Shown here piece after piece: positions 42,763-50,797 of a DNA stretch of 64,000 nucleotides; the stretch's first letter is position 1, and each line of letters begins with the position of its first letter. Both the position numbers and the translations under genes were made by a program. Origin of the DNA: Corynebacterium sp. CNCTC7651 (GTDB lineage: Bacteria; Actinomycetota; Actinomycetes; Mycobacteriales; Mycobacteriaceae); NCBI RefSeq assembly GCF_021496665.1, contig NZ_CP071246.1, positions 1,054,001-1,118,000 of the forward strand, given 5' to 3'. The notes beneath the pieces are model-generated. The model saw nothing but the letters and a program-made list of their open reading frames with translations. It was not told the origin of the DNA and searched no databases.

Positions 42763-45683
42763 CTAAGCCAGGGTGACCTGGGGGCGCGAGGCGCGCTCGA
42801 GGAGGGCTGCGATGGACTCGAACGGCTTACCCGCCACCATCTCCAACCCCATCTCGCAGGTGCGGTTCGCGGAGACGAAGCAGTCGAAGTTGCCTGCCTC
42901 CAGCCCCGCGCGCTCCTCGCGGGTCGCGGACTCCACCAGCTCGGGGTGGAGCATGACGCGGTCGCCCGCGGTGCCGCAGCACGCCGCGCCCTCCGGAACG
43001 GCAGCGTCGCCGCAGGCATCCGCGAGCGCAAGCAGCGCGTCGGTGGTGCCCATGTGCTCGCCGGAGCACGGCGGGTGGACGGCAATGCGGCCCAGGTCCT
43101 CGGTGATCTCGAGGTGCTCGACCACTTCCTGGTCCAGCCATTCGACGATGTCCAGGACGCGGATATTCTCAAAGCGTTCCAGCTCCTCGCCGATCAGGAT
43201 CTCCGGCATGGAGTCGACGATGGTGTGGCTGCACGAGGCGGCGTCGACAATCACTGGCAGTTCGCCCTGGTTCGACCATTCCCACATCTGATCCAGCAGG
43301 GAAAGCGCCTTGACGCGGTACGCCTCGGTGAAGCCCTTGGAGGAGAACGGCATGCCGCAGCATTCGCCGTCCACGTTGTCCGGGATCCACACCGGCGCGC
43401 CGGAGCGGCGGCCAAGCTCCGCCACGGCGTTCGGGGTGGCCAGGGAGCCTTCCGGCACGTGGTTCGGGCGGCCGAAGATGCGGTTCACGCAGGCGGGGAA
43501 GTAGACCGCTGCCGCGCCCTCGCGCTGCGTCTCCGGCATGTCGGGAGCGCGGTGGGGCATTGGGCCCGGCACGGAAGGCAGTCGCTCCGGCGAGATCAGG
43601 GTGCGGCCGACCGTAGTCACGGCGTTGGCAAGGGATGGGCCCATGAAGTTCACGCCGGCGACCGCGGTGCGGCCGAGGACCTCGACAGCGTCGTAGTGCT
43701 TAGCAATGCGCTTGGCGGTGGTGCGTTCCGCCTTTGTCGCCTGGGCTGCGCGCAGCTGCTTCATGGCCTTGCCGGTATCAATGCCTACCGGGCAGGGGAT
43801 AGCACAGGTGCCGTCGGCGGCGCACATGTCGATGGCGTCGTACTGGTACTGGTCCCGCAGGTTCTCCAGCACTTCGGAGCCTTCCGGCTGGCGCGCCATC
43901 TCGCGGCGCAGCACAATGCGCTGGCGCGGGGTGACGGTGACGTGCCGCGACGGGCAGATCGGCTCGCAGAAGCCGCACTCCACGCAGGTGTTGATCTCAT
44001 CCTCAACCTTGGGGAAGGACTTGAAGCGCTGGAGGTGGATATCAGTCGAGCGTGTGAGCTTGACGTTGGGGGCAAGAATGCCGGCTGGGTCGAGGGTGTC
44101 CTTGACCTCCCAGAACAGCTCGAAGATTTCCTCGCCCCATTCGCGCGGCACGAAGGGAGCCATGTTCACGCCGGTGCCGTGCTCTGCCTTCATTGAGCCG
44201 TCGTACTTGTCCACCACAAGTTCCGTCAGCGCGTCGAGGAACTTTGCGTAATGCTCCAGTTCCTCCTCGTTGGCCAAGTTCGGGGTGATGAAGAAGTGGA
44301 GGTTGCCGTACGGCGCGTGGCCCATCACGGCATCCGGGTAGCCGTACTCTTGGAGCAGGTCCATCAGGTCGGCCGCAGCTTCGCCGATGTCCGCCGGAGG
44401 GAAGCAGACATCCTCGGTGATCAGGGCTGTACCTTGGCGGCGGTTCTCGCCGATCAGGCCAAAGAGACCATTGCGGAGCTGCCACATGCCGTTTTGCACC
44501 TTCGGGTCAGTTTCGAAGTGCAGCGGGGAGAGCAGGTCCGCATCCTGCAGAACGTCCTCCGCGGCTGCAACGGCCTCGTGCAGGGCATCCTCATCCACCC
44601 CGCCGACCTCGAGCAGCAGGGCTGCGGTCTTCGAGTCGATGTCCGCCCATTCCTTCGGCGCCTGCTTGAAGTTGCCCACGGAACGCTTCATCACGTCCGA
44701 AACCAGCAGCTCACAGGCCTCGGCGCCGGCATCCACCAACTTGGCCACGTAGTTCGCGGCATCCCGGATGTCAGGGAGAACCACCCAGGTCACGGCCTTC
44801 TTCTTCGGCAGCTCGATGGTGCGCATCTCAACCTCGGTGAACACGCCGAGGATGCCTTCGGAGCCCACCAACAGGCGCATGAGGATGCGGACCGGCTCAT
44901 CCTCATCCAAAAACGCGTCCACGCGCAGGCCGTTGGTGTTGCGGATGGAGAACTTCTTGCGCAGGCGGTCGGTGAGCGCGTCGTCGCCTCGGATGCGGTC
45001 GCGGAGCCGGATCAGGTTCTCGTAGAGCTCCGGGCACTGTGTGCGGAAGGCGTCGTCGCCGTCGCGGGTGTCTACGATGGTGCCGTCGGTAAGCACGAAC
45101 TGCGCCTGGTCGATGGTGTGGTAGGAGTCGCGCTCAAGCTTGCAGCGCATGCCGCCGGCGTTGGTGGACACGACGCCGCCGACGGAGGCGGAGGCAGTGG
45201 AACCCGGATCCGGGCCGAGCATGTAGCCGTGCCGGCGAAGTACCGCCTGCGCGTGGCCGAGGACAACGCCGGGGCGGCAGCGCAGGCGCGCGCCGTCCTC
45301 CAGGACCTCCATGCCTGTGAAGTTGGTTTTGACATCCACCAGGATGTCGTCCTCGCCTGACCGTTCAGCGAGGTGCCGGCAGAGCGGAAGGTGAGCGTGC
45401 GCTTGTGCTCGCGGGCGAAGCGCATGAGTTTCGACAGATCATCGGCGTTGCGCGGCTGGACGACGATCGACGGGATGTCGCGGTACGGCGAGGCATCCGA
45501 CGCGAAGCGGACGAGATCGGAGACGCGGGCCTGGACGTTGTCTGGGCCGACGATCTCGCTCAGCTGCTCGCGCAGCGTGGCGTCGGAGCCGTTGGCGTAC
45601 TTGGCGCTGACGGCATCGGGTTTGGTTTCGGCGTAGGCGGGTTTGGGGATGCGTTGCGGATTGGGGGCGAACATCTTAGCCAT
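42763..45683 (-). pseudogene. FAD-binding and Fe-S oxidoreductase (YdiJ/D-2-hydroxyacid dehydrogenase type), frameshifted
   Basis: The gene would encode about 970 residues but is split in two frames. Part one (start 45683) gives the FAD_binding_4 N-terminus to TFRSAGTSLNGQ (residue 109); the continuation EDDILVDVKTNF lies in the next frame. The break is near 45357. Downstream all is intact: GPDPGSTASASVGGVVSTNA, FAD-oxidase C domain, 4Fe-4S clusters CVECGFCEPICP and CAADGTCAIPCP, and CCG-type motifs ECCGMPF and ACCGTAGDR. The family oxidises D-2-hydroxy acids such as D-lactate or D-2-hydroxyglutarate. A missing 1 or 4 nt would explain it; sequencing error is possible. Confidence 0.82.
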
Positions 45684-45695
45684 GTGCCCATGGTA
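45684..45695 (-). promoter_or_regulatory. Leaderless-type -10 before the FAD/Fe-S gene
   Basis: On minus, TACCAT (45695-45690), six nt, ATG at 45683. A TAAGAT a little upstream (about 45719-45714) is a rival -10 with a leader. Confidence 0.35.
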
Positions 45696-45740
45696 CGACC
45701 GGAGGAGCAGGTATCTTAGCCAAGGTCAGCTTTAGTTGAC

Positions 45741-45754
45741 ATAATGTACATTAT
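45741..45754. promoter_or_regulatory. 14-bp perfect palindrome, probable operator
   Basis: ATAATGTACATTAT is a perfect dyad in an AT-rich patch of otherwise GC-rich DNA, 58 nt upstream of the FAD/Fe-S gene start. The flanking TTGACA (45736-45741) resembles a -35 box. The rest of this ~200-nt spacer (45684-45885) holds a second small dyad AATACGTATT near 45820 and no gene. Confidence 0.5.
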
Positions 45755-45885
45755 CGGACAAAAGGGTAGATATGGGGCGGACAATCGGCCGGCGTTGGCC
45801 AACTGTCACTCCGGCTATTAATACGTATTGTTACGGAAAGGTGGCGGGATCTGGGGCCCTCTGGATTCGGGCCTCTTCCGGTCGG

Positions 45886-46596
45886 CTAGTCCTTCGCCAG
45901 GTTGAGCCGGATGTTGATCTCGCCTTCTTCTGCAATCGTCGCGGCGACGAACTCCGGTGTCTCCACGCCGTAGTCCAGACGGTTGATCGGGATGTCTCCG
46001 GCAACAATCAGGCGGTCGCCCGAGCGCACCACATCAAAGGTGTGCGTGATCGCGTTGGTCTCGCCGTGGATGGTCAGATCGCCCGTCAGCTCAATCTGGC
46101 CGATCCCACCCGTATCCGCCAGCGCTGACAGGTCGGCCGGCTCCGTGATTACAAACGTGGATTCCGGGTACTGATCGGTGTGGAAGATCTTCCGGCGGAC
46201 GTTGTTATCGCGGACATCGCTGTCCGTAGTCAGATTCGTCATGTCCACGGTGACGTCGCCGGACTGCAGCGTTCCAGCCTCAATCACCACGGCGCCTGTG
46301 ACGCCTTGGGTGGAACCCGACGTAGTCTTGCGCTCACCCGGCAGCACCTCATTAAACGTGAATCCCGCTGACGTGCTGTTGGCACCCGGGCGCTTGGTTA
46401 CGGTCCAGGTGCCGTCGATTTCCGTGGTGGGCTCGCGCAACGCTGTGTCGTCGATCCCCTCCGTTTTCACACCGGAGTTGAACAGCATCATGATGAGCGG
46501 GATAAATGCGACGGCAAGTGCGATAACAATGAAGACGGACACGCCGACAATCAGCCCGGTGCGGCCCTTCGGGTGCTTCGCGTTTGCGGTAGACAT
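45886..46596 (-). CDS. YceI family lipid-binding-like protein, membrane-anchored
   Basis: 236 residues. An N-terminal membrane helix (LIVGVSVFIVIALAVAFIPLI, about 13-33) precedes a YceI lipocalin-like beta-barrel (about 65-236) with TWTVTKRPGANSTSAGFTFNEV, VRRKIFHTDQYPESTFVI and RLDYGVETPEFV. YceI proteins bind isoprenoid or fatty acid ligands at the cell surface; this ligand is unknown. The start follows the Cys4 gene stop by 8 nt and has AGGGA just upstream. Confidence 0.88.
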   Translation of the reverse strand: MSTANAKHPKGRTGLIVGVSVFIVIALAVAFIPLIMMLFNSGVKTEGIDDTALREPTTEIDGTWTVTKRPGANSTSAGFTFNEVLPGERKTTSGSTQGVTGAVVIEAGTLQSGDVTVDMTNLTTDSDVRDNNVRRKIFHTDQYPESTFVITEPADLSALADTGGIGQIELTGDLTIHGETNAITHTFDVVRSGDRLIVAGDIPINRLDYGVETPEFVAATIAEEGEINIRLNLAKD

Positions 46597-46604
46597 CTAT
46601 TCCC

Positions 46605-46952
46605 TTACCTCAACTTCTCAATCTCAATTGCCATTGCAACCAATTCGTCACACAGGTGACGAATTTCCTCCGGGTCGGCGCCTTCGCCTGCGGCGGTGCG
46701 GACATCCTCCGCCGCACAGCGCAACTCGAACAATTCGTCTCGCAGCTCCGCTACTCGCTCGGGGCGCAGTATCACCGATCCTTCGGCAATCCCCGCGCCC
46801 GATAAGTTATGGCGTTGCTCATACGCCCGCTGTTTGCAAGATTGGCCGCAGTATTTCCGTTTGCGACCTCTCCCCTCTTGGACCGCGAGCTCCCGCCCGC
46901 ACCAAAGACATACGGGTGCGGGACGCGCTGCAGCCCTTACTTCACCCGACAC
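46605..46952 (-). CDS. Small Cys4 zinc-binding protein with coiled C-terminus
   Basis: 115 residues, GTG start. CLWCGRELAVQEGRGRKRKYC continues with GQSCKQRAYEQRHN: two CxxC-like pairs around a basic loop, a zinc-finger that could contact nucleic acid. The second half is helical and acidic (ERVAELRDELFELRCAAEDV; IRHLCDELVAMAIEIEKLR). It is divergent from rbpA and precedes yceI. I do not recognise a named family; similar proteins occur in corynebacteria and mycobacteria. Confidence 0.7.
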   Translation of the reverse strand: MSGEVRAAARPAPVCLWCGRELAVQEGRGRKRKYCGQSCKQRAYEQRHNLSGAGIAEGSVILRPERVAELRDELFELRCAAEDVRTAAGEGADPEEIRHLCDELVAMAIEIEKLR

Positions 46953-46965
46953 CCGTACGACTCTA
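46953..46965 (-). promoter_or_regulatory. Leaderless-type promoter of Cys4 protein gene
   Basis: On minus, TAGAGT (46965-46960), seven nt, GTG at 46952. Confidence 0.45.
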
Positions 46966-47007
46966 ATACACCCAGCGTAAAAGCCCTAGACGCTCCTTAC
47001 GTGGGTG

Positions 47008-47038
47008 GGAACAATCGCAGGATGTCCGCCGTTATACT
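47008..47038 (+). promoter_or_regulatory. Sigma-H-type promoter of rbpA overlapping a housekeeping -10
   Basis: GGAACA (47008-47013) and GTTATA (47031-47036) are 17 bp apart, fitting the SigH/SigR pattern GGAA..GTT. TATACT (47033-47038) can also act as sigma-A -10. They lie about 70 nt before the rbpA start. Confidence 0.55.
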
Positions 47039-47104
47039 GTAGCGATAGCTCGATCCCCTGCACTGGGGGCGATCTGAGGCACGAAGCGAAGGGATTGTGA
47101 CAGC

Positions 47105-47485
47105 ATGGCTGATCGTGTTTTGCGCGGAAGTCGCATGGGCGCAGTGAGCTACGAAACGGACCGCGACCACGACTTGGCGCCACGCCAGATGGCGAAGTAC
47201 CAGACCCCGAACGGGGAGGTGTTCGAGGTTCCCTTCGCGGATGACGCGGAGATCCCCGAAGAGTGGATGTGCAAGAACGGCCAGGTCGGCATCCTCATGG
47301 AGGGTGAGGGTGTAGAGGCCAAGCCGGCAAAGCCGCCGCGGACCCACTGGGACATGCTGCGTGAGCGCCGCAGCATCGAAGAGCTCGATGAACTGCTGGA
47401 AGAGCGCCTTGAACAGCTGCGCAAGCGCCGCCGCACCGCCGCCCGCATGGCGAAGGAAGCTGAGGCCAAGGAGGCGGAGGGCTAA
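47105..47485 (+). CDS. rbpA: RNA polymerase-binding protein RbpA
   Basis: 126 residues. ADRVLRGSRMGAVSYETDRD, FEVPFADDAEIPEEW and THWDMLRERRSIEELDELLEERLEQL are RbpA hallmarks: core domain, then basic linker and sigma-interaction helix. It binds RNA polymerase with the principal sigma factor and stimulates open-complex formation. Only one Cys (WMCKNG) remains of the metal-binding set seen in streptomycete RbpA. A SigH-like promoter lies upstream and a strong terminator downstream. Confidence 0.94.
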   Translation: MADRVLRGSRMGAVSYETDRDHDLAPRQMAKYQTPNGEVFEVPFADDAEIPEEWMCKNGQVGILMEGEGVEAKPAKPPRTHWDMLRERRSIEELDELLEERLEQLRKRRRTAARMAKEAEAKEAEG

Positions 47486-47520
47486 CAGCCCCGTAACCTC
47501 GGATCCACTCTGCTTTCAGC

Positions 47521-47562
47521 AAAAAAAGGGGCGCGCACCACGGCCGGTGCGCGCCCCTTTTT
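47521..47562. terminator. Strong bidirectional terminator between rbpA and ppm1
   Basis: A perfect 12-bp stem, GGGGCGCGCACC (47528-47539) and GGTGCGCGCCCC (47546-47557), has an A7 run before and a T5 run after. It serves rbpA on plus and ppm1 on minus. Confidence 0.92.
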
Positions 47563-47593
47563 CCGTGTCAGCCCAGTGTCGGGCTGCCGAACG

Positions 47594-48607
47594 TTACTTG
47601 GTGTCCCGCTTACCGTCGCCAAGCAGGCCGGCGCGGCGCAGCTCGAAGCCGGCTAGCTCAACCATCGATGCGGCGGTGTTCGCGGCATCTTCAACGAGGT
47701 GCTTCGCCTTACCCGGGATTTCGGAGAGGCTGGTGCGCTTGAGCTCGTACGCTGCCAGATCTTTCATCGCCACGGCAGTGTTGCCGGCGGTCTCTGCCGC
47801 AGAGGTCACAACTTCGCCGATGTTCGGCAGCTTTGCGCGGTTGATCTCGTACTGTGCCAGTGCGGTCATCTCCTTCACCAGCTCGGACGCGTCGCGAGCG
47901 GTATCGGTGATACCCCACTTGGTCACCTCGCCCAGGGAAGCGACCGCGAAGCTCGCATCCAGCTTAGAGTCCCCCAGCTTGCGGTCCTCAAACGTCACGG
48001 GGACCTCGCGGACGTCGAAGCCGGCGTCGATCGCCTTGTGCGCCAGCTCTGCCTGGAAGATGTAGCCCTTCGGGGAAAGCGCAGCCAGGTCAAGCTCCTC
48101 CAGCACCTCACGGCGGATCGCGCGGTAGCCCGCGGTCATGTCCTTCACCTCGCCGCCCAGCATGAGGGAGATGTAGCGGTTACCCACCTTGGACAGCAGG
48201 TAGCGCTGCTTCGGCCAGTTCTTCACCTCGCCGCCCTCAACGTAACGGGAGCCGATGACAAGGTCGGCGCCGTTCGAAATTTCGTCGAGAAGCAAAGAAA
48301 GCTCCTCGGGCGCGTGGGAGCCGTCCGCATCCATCTGCACCAGCACTTCGTAATCGCGCTCGAGGCCCCACGTGAAACCGGCGCGGTACGCGGCCAAGAG
48401 CCCCTCTTTGCCCCTGCGGTGCAGAACGTTCACGCGGTCGTGCGCGGCGGCAAGCTCGTCGGCCTTCTCGCCGGTGCCGTCGGGAGAATTATCGTCCACG
48501 ACGAGGACGTCCACGTCCGGATTCGCGTTGAGGACTCGGTCGACGATCAGCGGCAGGTTCTCTACCTCGTTGTACGTCGGGATGATCACCAGCGTGGTGG
48601 TCGACAC
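47594..48607 (-). CDS. ppm1: Polyprenol monophosphomannose synthase
   Basis: 337 residues. The GT2 catalytic domain (about 1-235) has VIIPTYNEVENLP, DDNSPDGTG, the DAD motif in VQMDADGSH and AGYRAIRREVLEELDL. It makes polyprenyl-phosphomannose for lipoarabinomannan and protein mannosylation, as C. glutamicum Ppm1, with the lnt gene directly upstream rather than fused as in M. tuberculosis. The last ~100 residues are an added helical repeat region: LAQYEINRAKL, LAAYELKRTSL and LAGFELRRAGL recur every 34 residues. GTG 48607 has AAGGAGC 8 nt upstream. Confidence 0.9.
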   Translation of the reverse strand: MSTTTLVIIPTYNEVENLPLIVDRVLNANPDVDVLVVDDNSPDGTGEKADELAAAHDRVNVLHRRGKEGLLAAYRAGFTWGLERDYEVLVQMDADGSHAPEELSLLLDEISNGADLVIGSRYVEGGEVKNWPKQRYLLSKVGNRYISLMLGGEVKDMTAGYRAIRREVLEELDLAALSPKGYIFQAELAHKAIDAGFDVREVPVTFEDRKLGDSKLDASFAVASLGEVTKWGITDTARDASELVKEMTALAQYEINRAKLPNIGEVVTSAAETAGNTAVAMKDLAAYELKRTSLSEIPGKAKHLVEDAANTAASMVELAGFELRRAGLLGDGKRDTK

Positions 48608-48619
48608 AGTGGGTGCTCC

Positions 48620-50203
48620 TTATACGTGCGTTTTGTTCTCGGCGCGGATAGCCCGCGACCCTGTAGCAGCATACCCCCGACGCGAGGTGGCGGCTGCACC
48701 GATCATCAGTGCAAGACCGGCCAAGACAAGCACCCACTCGAGCGCCCCGCCGAAGCGGACCGCGGGTGTGACGCGCTCCCGCAGCGGCAGGTCCTCCACG
48801 AGGTGATCTGAGGTGAAGATCTCGGTCTGCTGCGACACCGTGCCGTCAGGGTGCACGATGGCGGAGACACCCGACGTGGCCGCGACGATCACAGCGCGGT
48901 CCGTCTCGATTGCTCGCATGCGGCTCATCGCCAGCTGCTGGTACGTCATGTCCGTGAACCCGAACGTCGCGTTGTTGGTCGGGGTGGCCAAGATCTGCGC
49001 ACCGTTGCGCACCGCCATGCGGTACGCGGGATCCTCTGCGACCTCGTAACAGGTAGCTACGCCAAGGGTGACATCCCCCATCTGCACGACACCCGGGCCG
49101 TCGCCGGGCTTGAAATCGCCCGCCAGGTCCACGAGGTCGGAGAAGTTGCGGAAGAAATCGCGCATAGGCATGTACTCGCCGAACGGCTGCAGGAAGCGCT
49201 TGTGGTGGTAGTCCCCTGCCCCGGTCTCCGGGTCGAACACCACCATGGTGTTGCGGGATCCGACCTCGTCGCGGGTGAGCGTGCCTACAAGGAGAGGTGC
49301 GTCGATTGCCTGCACGGCGGAATCGATCAGCGCTGCGGCATCGGAATCCATGAACGGATTCACGTCGGACGCGTTCTCCGGCCATATGACGAGGTCGAGC
49401 GGCTTGCCCGTCTGCTCGGCCTCGCGGCCAAGCGCGATGGTCTCGTTGACGTGGTTCGCCAGCACCGCGCGGCGTTGCGCGTTGAAGTCCAGGCCCATGC
49501 GTGGCACATTGCCCTGCACCGTCGCCGCGCGAACCGTGTCCACGGTCGCGGCGTCACGGTCTACCCACACTCCTGCCAGCTCGCCGAAACCCAGCGGGAA
49601 CACGAAGCAGGCGATCGCGATGCGCTGCCGCCAATCGCGGGTGAGCCACGGCATGACAAGGCCCACGCCGGCGAACACCGCGGCCAACGTCACCAGTGCC
49701 GGGCCGCCCCAGGCCGCAAGGTTGGCCAGAGGCCCGTTGATCTGGCCCCAGGCAAGGCGCACCCAGGCAAACCCGCCGAACGGGAAGGAAGAACGGGCGA
49801 ACTCTACGGCGAGGTAGATGAAGGGGAAAGCGAGGAAGCCGTAGCGCCAGCGGGCTGCCAGAACGCCGAAGGCGCCGGTGAGGATCCCGTACAGCGCCAG
49901 GAAAAGCGAGAGCGCCACATAGGGCATTGCGCCGACGAACTCGCCGATCCACGGCAGCAGGAAGAGGTAGGTCACCACAGCGTGCGTGTATCCCAGCAGC
50001 GCGCCGAACCCCGCAGTCGGGCGCTCCTGCGCCTCCCCCGCCATGCCGGTGGCCGCAGTGAAGCGGCGGGACCACGGCATCAGGGCGAGGTAGAACAGCC
50101 CGATGCCAAGCGGCGCCGCCAGGCTGAGGCCTATGGGCTCGTAGGAGAAATACACCAGCCAGCCGCCGATGGCGGCAAGCGCGAAGCGCAGAAACGCGAT
50201 CAC
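48620..50203 (-). CDS. lnt: Apolipoprotein N-acyltransferase
   Basis: 527 residues. About seven membrane segments in the N-terminal half precede a nitrilase-like catalytic domain (about 230-480): Glu in VIWPENASD, Lys in YHKRFLQPFGEYMP and Cys in GVATCYEVAED form the triad. It adds the third acyl chain to lipoproteins; in corynebacteria it also is the Ppm2 partner of Ppm1. The start overlaps the fxsA stop by 4 nt. Confidence 0.92.
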   Translation of the reverse strand: MIAFLRFALAAIGGWLVYFSYEPIGLSLAAPLGIGLFYLALMPWSRRFTAATGMAGEAQERPTAGFGALLGYTHAVVTYLFLLPWIGEFVGAMPYVALSLFLALYGILTGAFGVLAARWRYGFLAFPFIYLAVEFARSSFPFGGFAWVRLAWGQINGPLANLAAWGGPALVTLAAVFAGVGLVMPWLTRDWRQRIAIACFVFPLGFGELAGVWVDRDAATVDTVRAATVQGNVPRMGLDFNAQRRAVLANHVNETIALGREAEQTGKPLDLVIWPENASDVNPFMDSDAAALIDSAVQAIDAPLLVGTLTRDEVGSRNTMVVFDPETGAGDYHHKRFLQPFGEYMPMRDFFRNFSDLVDLAGDFKPGDGPGVVQMGDVTLGVATCYEVAEDPAYRMAVRNGAQILATPTNNATFGFTDMTYQQLAMSRMRAIETDRAVIVAATSGVSAIVHPDGTVSQQTEIFTSDHLVEDLPLRERVTPAVRFGGALEWVLVLAGLALMIGAAATSRRGYAATGSRAIRAENKTHV

Positions 50204-50796
50204 TGCTGGCGGCCCTCCGGGTGCTCACCGGGGCCGTCCATGCGGTACCAGCGCTCAAGCTCGTCCGCGTCGATCACCTCGTGCTCCTCCGCCGACTCCC
50301 GGTGAGTGGTGCCGGCCCGGCCAACCCGGCCGGGCTGCGCTTCCGGGGTAAAGGAGCCGTAGCTGGTGCGCAGCGTAGACATCGGCGATGCCTCATACAT
50401 CCGCACGCCGAACTCCTCCATGCTGCGTTGCGCCTGGGCGCCGATGCTGCGGCGCATAAGCGCCCGGGTGGGCGGGAAGATCATGAGCAAGCCAAAGAAC
50501 GAGGTGACAAAGCCGGGTACGAGGCATAGCACCCACGCCACCATCAGCAGCGCTGAATCACCGGCGAGCCTGCCGATCGTGGAGCGGCCCTCCGCCGCGG
50601 AGACAAGCGCGCCGCGCAGGGAGACGCTGGCAAGGAATCCGCCGAGCACCATCACGCTGGCAAGGAATCCGCCGAGCACCATCACGCCGAGCACGGCAAG
50701 CAGCGCCCACCCGACACCGATCATTTTGGCCACGCCGATGAAGGCGAGCACCTCGAGGGCAAAATACGCGAACAAGAGCAGCGGCATGCGGCTCAT
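50200..50796 (-). CDS. fxsA: FxsA family membrane protein with internal duplication
   Basis: 198 residues. The hydrophobic N-terminal half has the FxsA layout (LLLFAYFALEVLAFIGVAKMIG, LLMVAWVLCLVPGFVTSFFGLLMIFPPTR), and the tail is soluble. FxsA overproduction in E. coli suppresses F exclusion of phage T7; its normal role is unclear. Residues MVLGGFLASV appear twice in tandem in a membrane segment, caused by a perfect 30-bp duplication (50624-50683). ATG 50796 is used; ATG 50787 is possible. Confidence 0.85.
   Translation of the reverse strand: MSRMPLLLFAYFALEVLAFIGVAKMIGVGWALLAVLGVMVLGGFLASVMVLGGFLASVSLRGALVSAAEGRSTIGRLAGDSALLMVAWVLCLVPGFVTSFFGLLMIFPPTRALMRRSIGAQAQRSMEEFGVRMYEASPMSTLRTSYGSFTPEAQPGRVGRAGTTHRESAEEHEVIDADELERWYRMDGPGEHPEGRQQ
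50624..50683. repeat. Perfect 30-bp tandem duplication inside fxsA
   Basis: Units 50624-50653 and 50654-50683 are identical, starting ACGCTGGCAAGG. The length is a multiple of three so the frame is kept; it adds ten residues. Confidence 0.95.
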
Positions 50797-50797
50797 G

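Noticed and set aside
48851..50305. 484-codon open frame on plus
   Set aside because: Antisense to lnt, with His/Arg/Gln-rich low-complexity composition and no motif.
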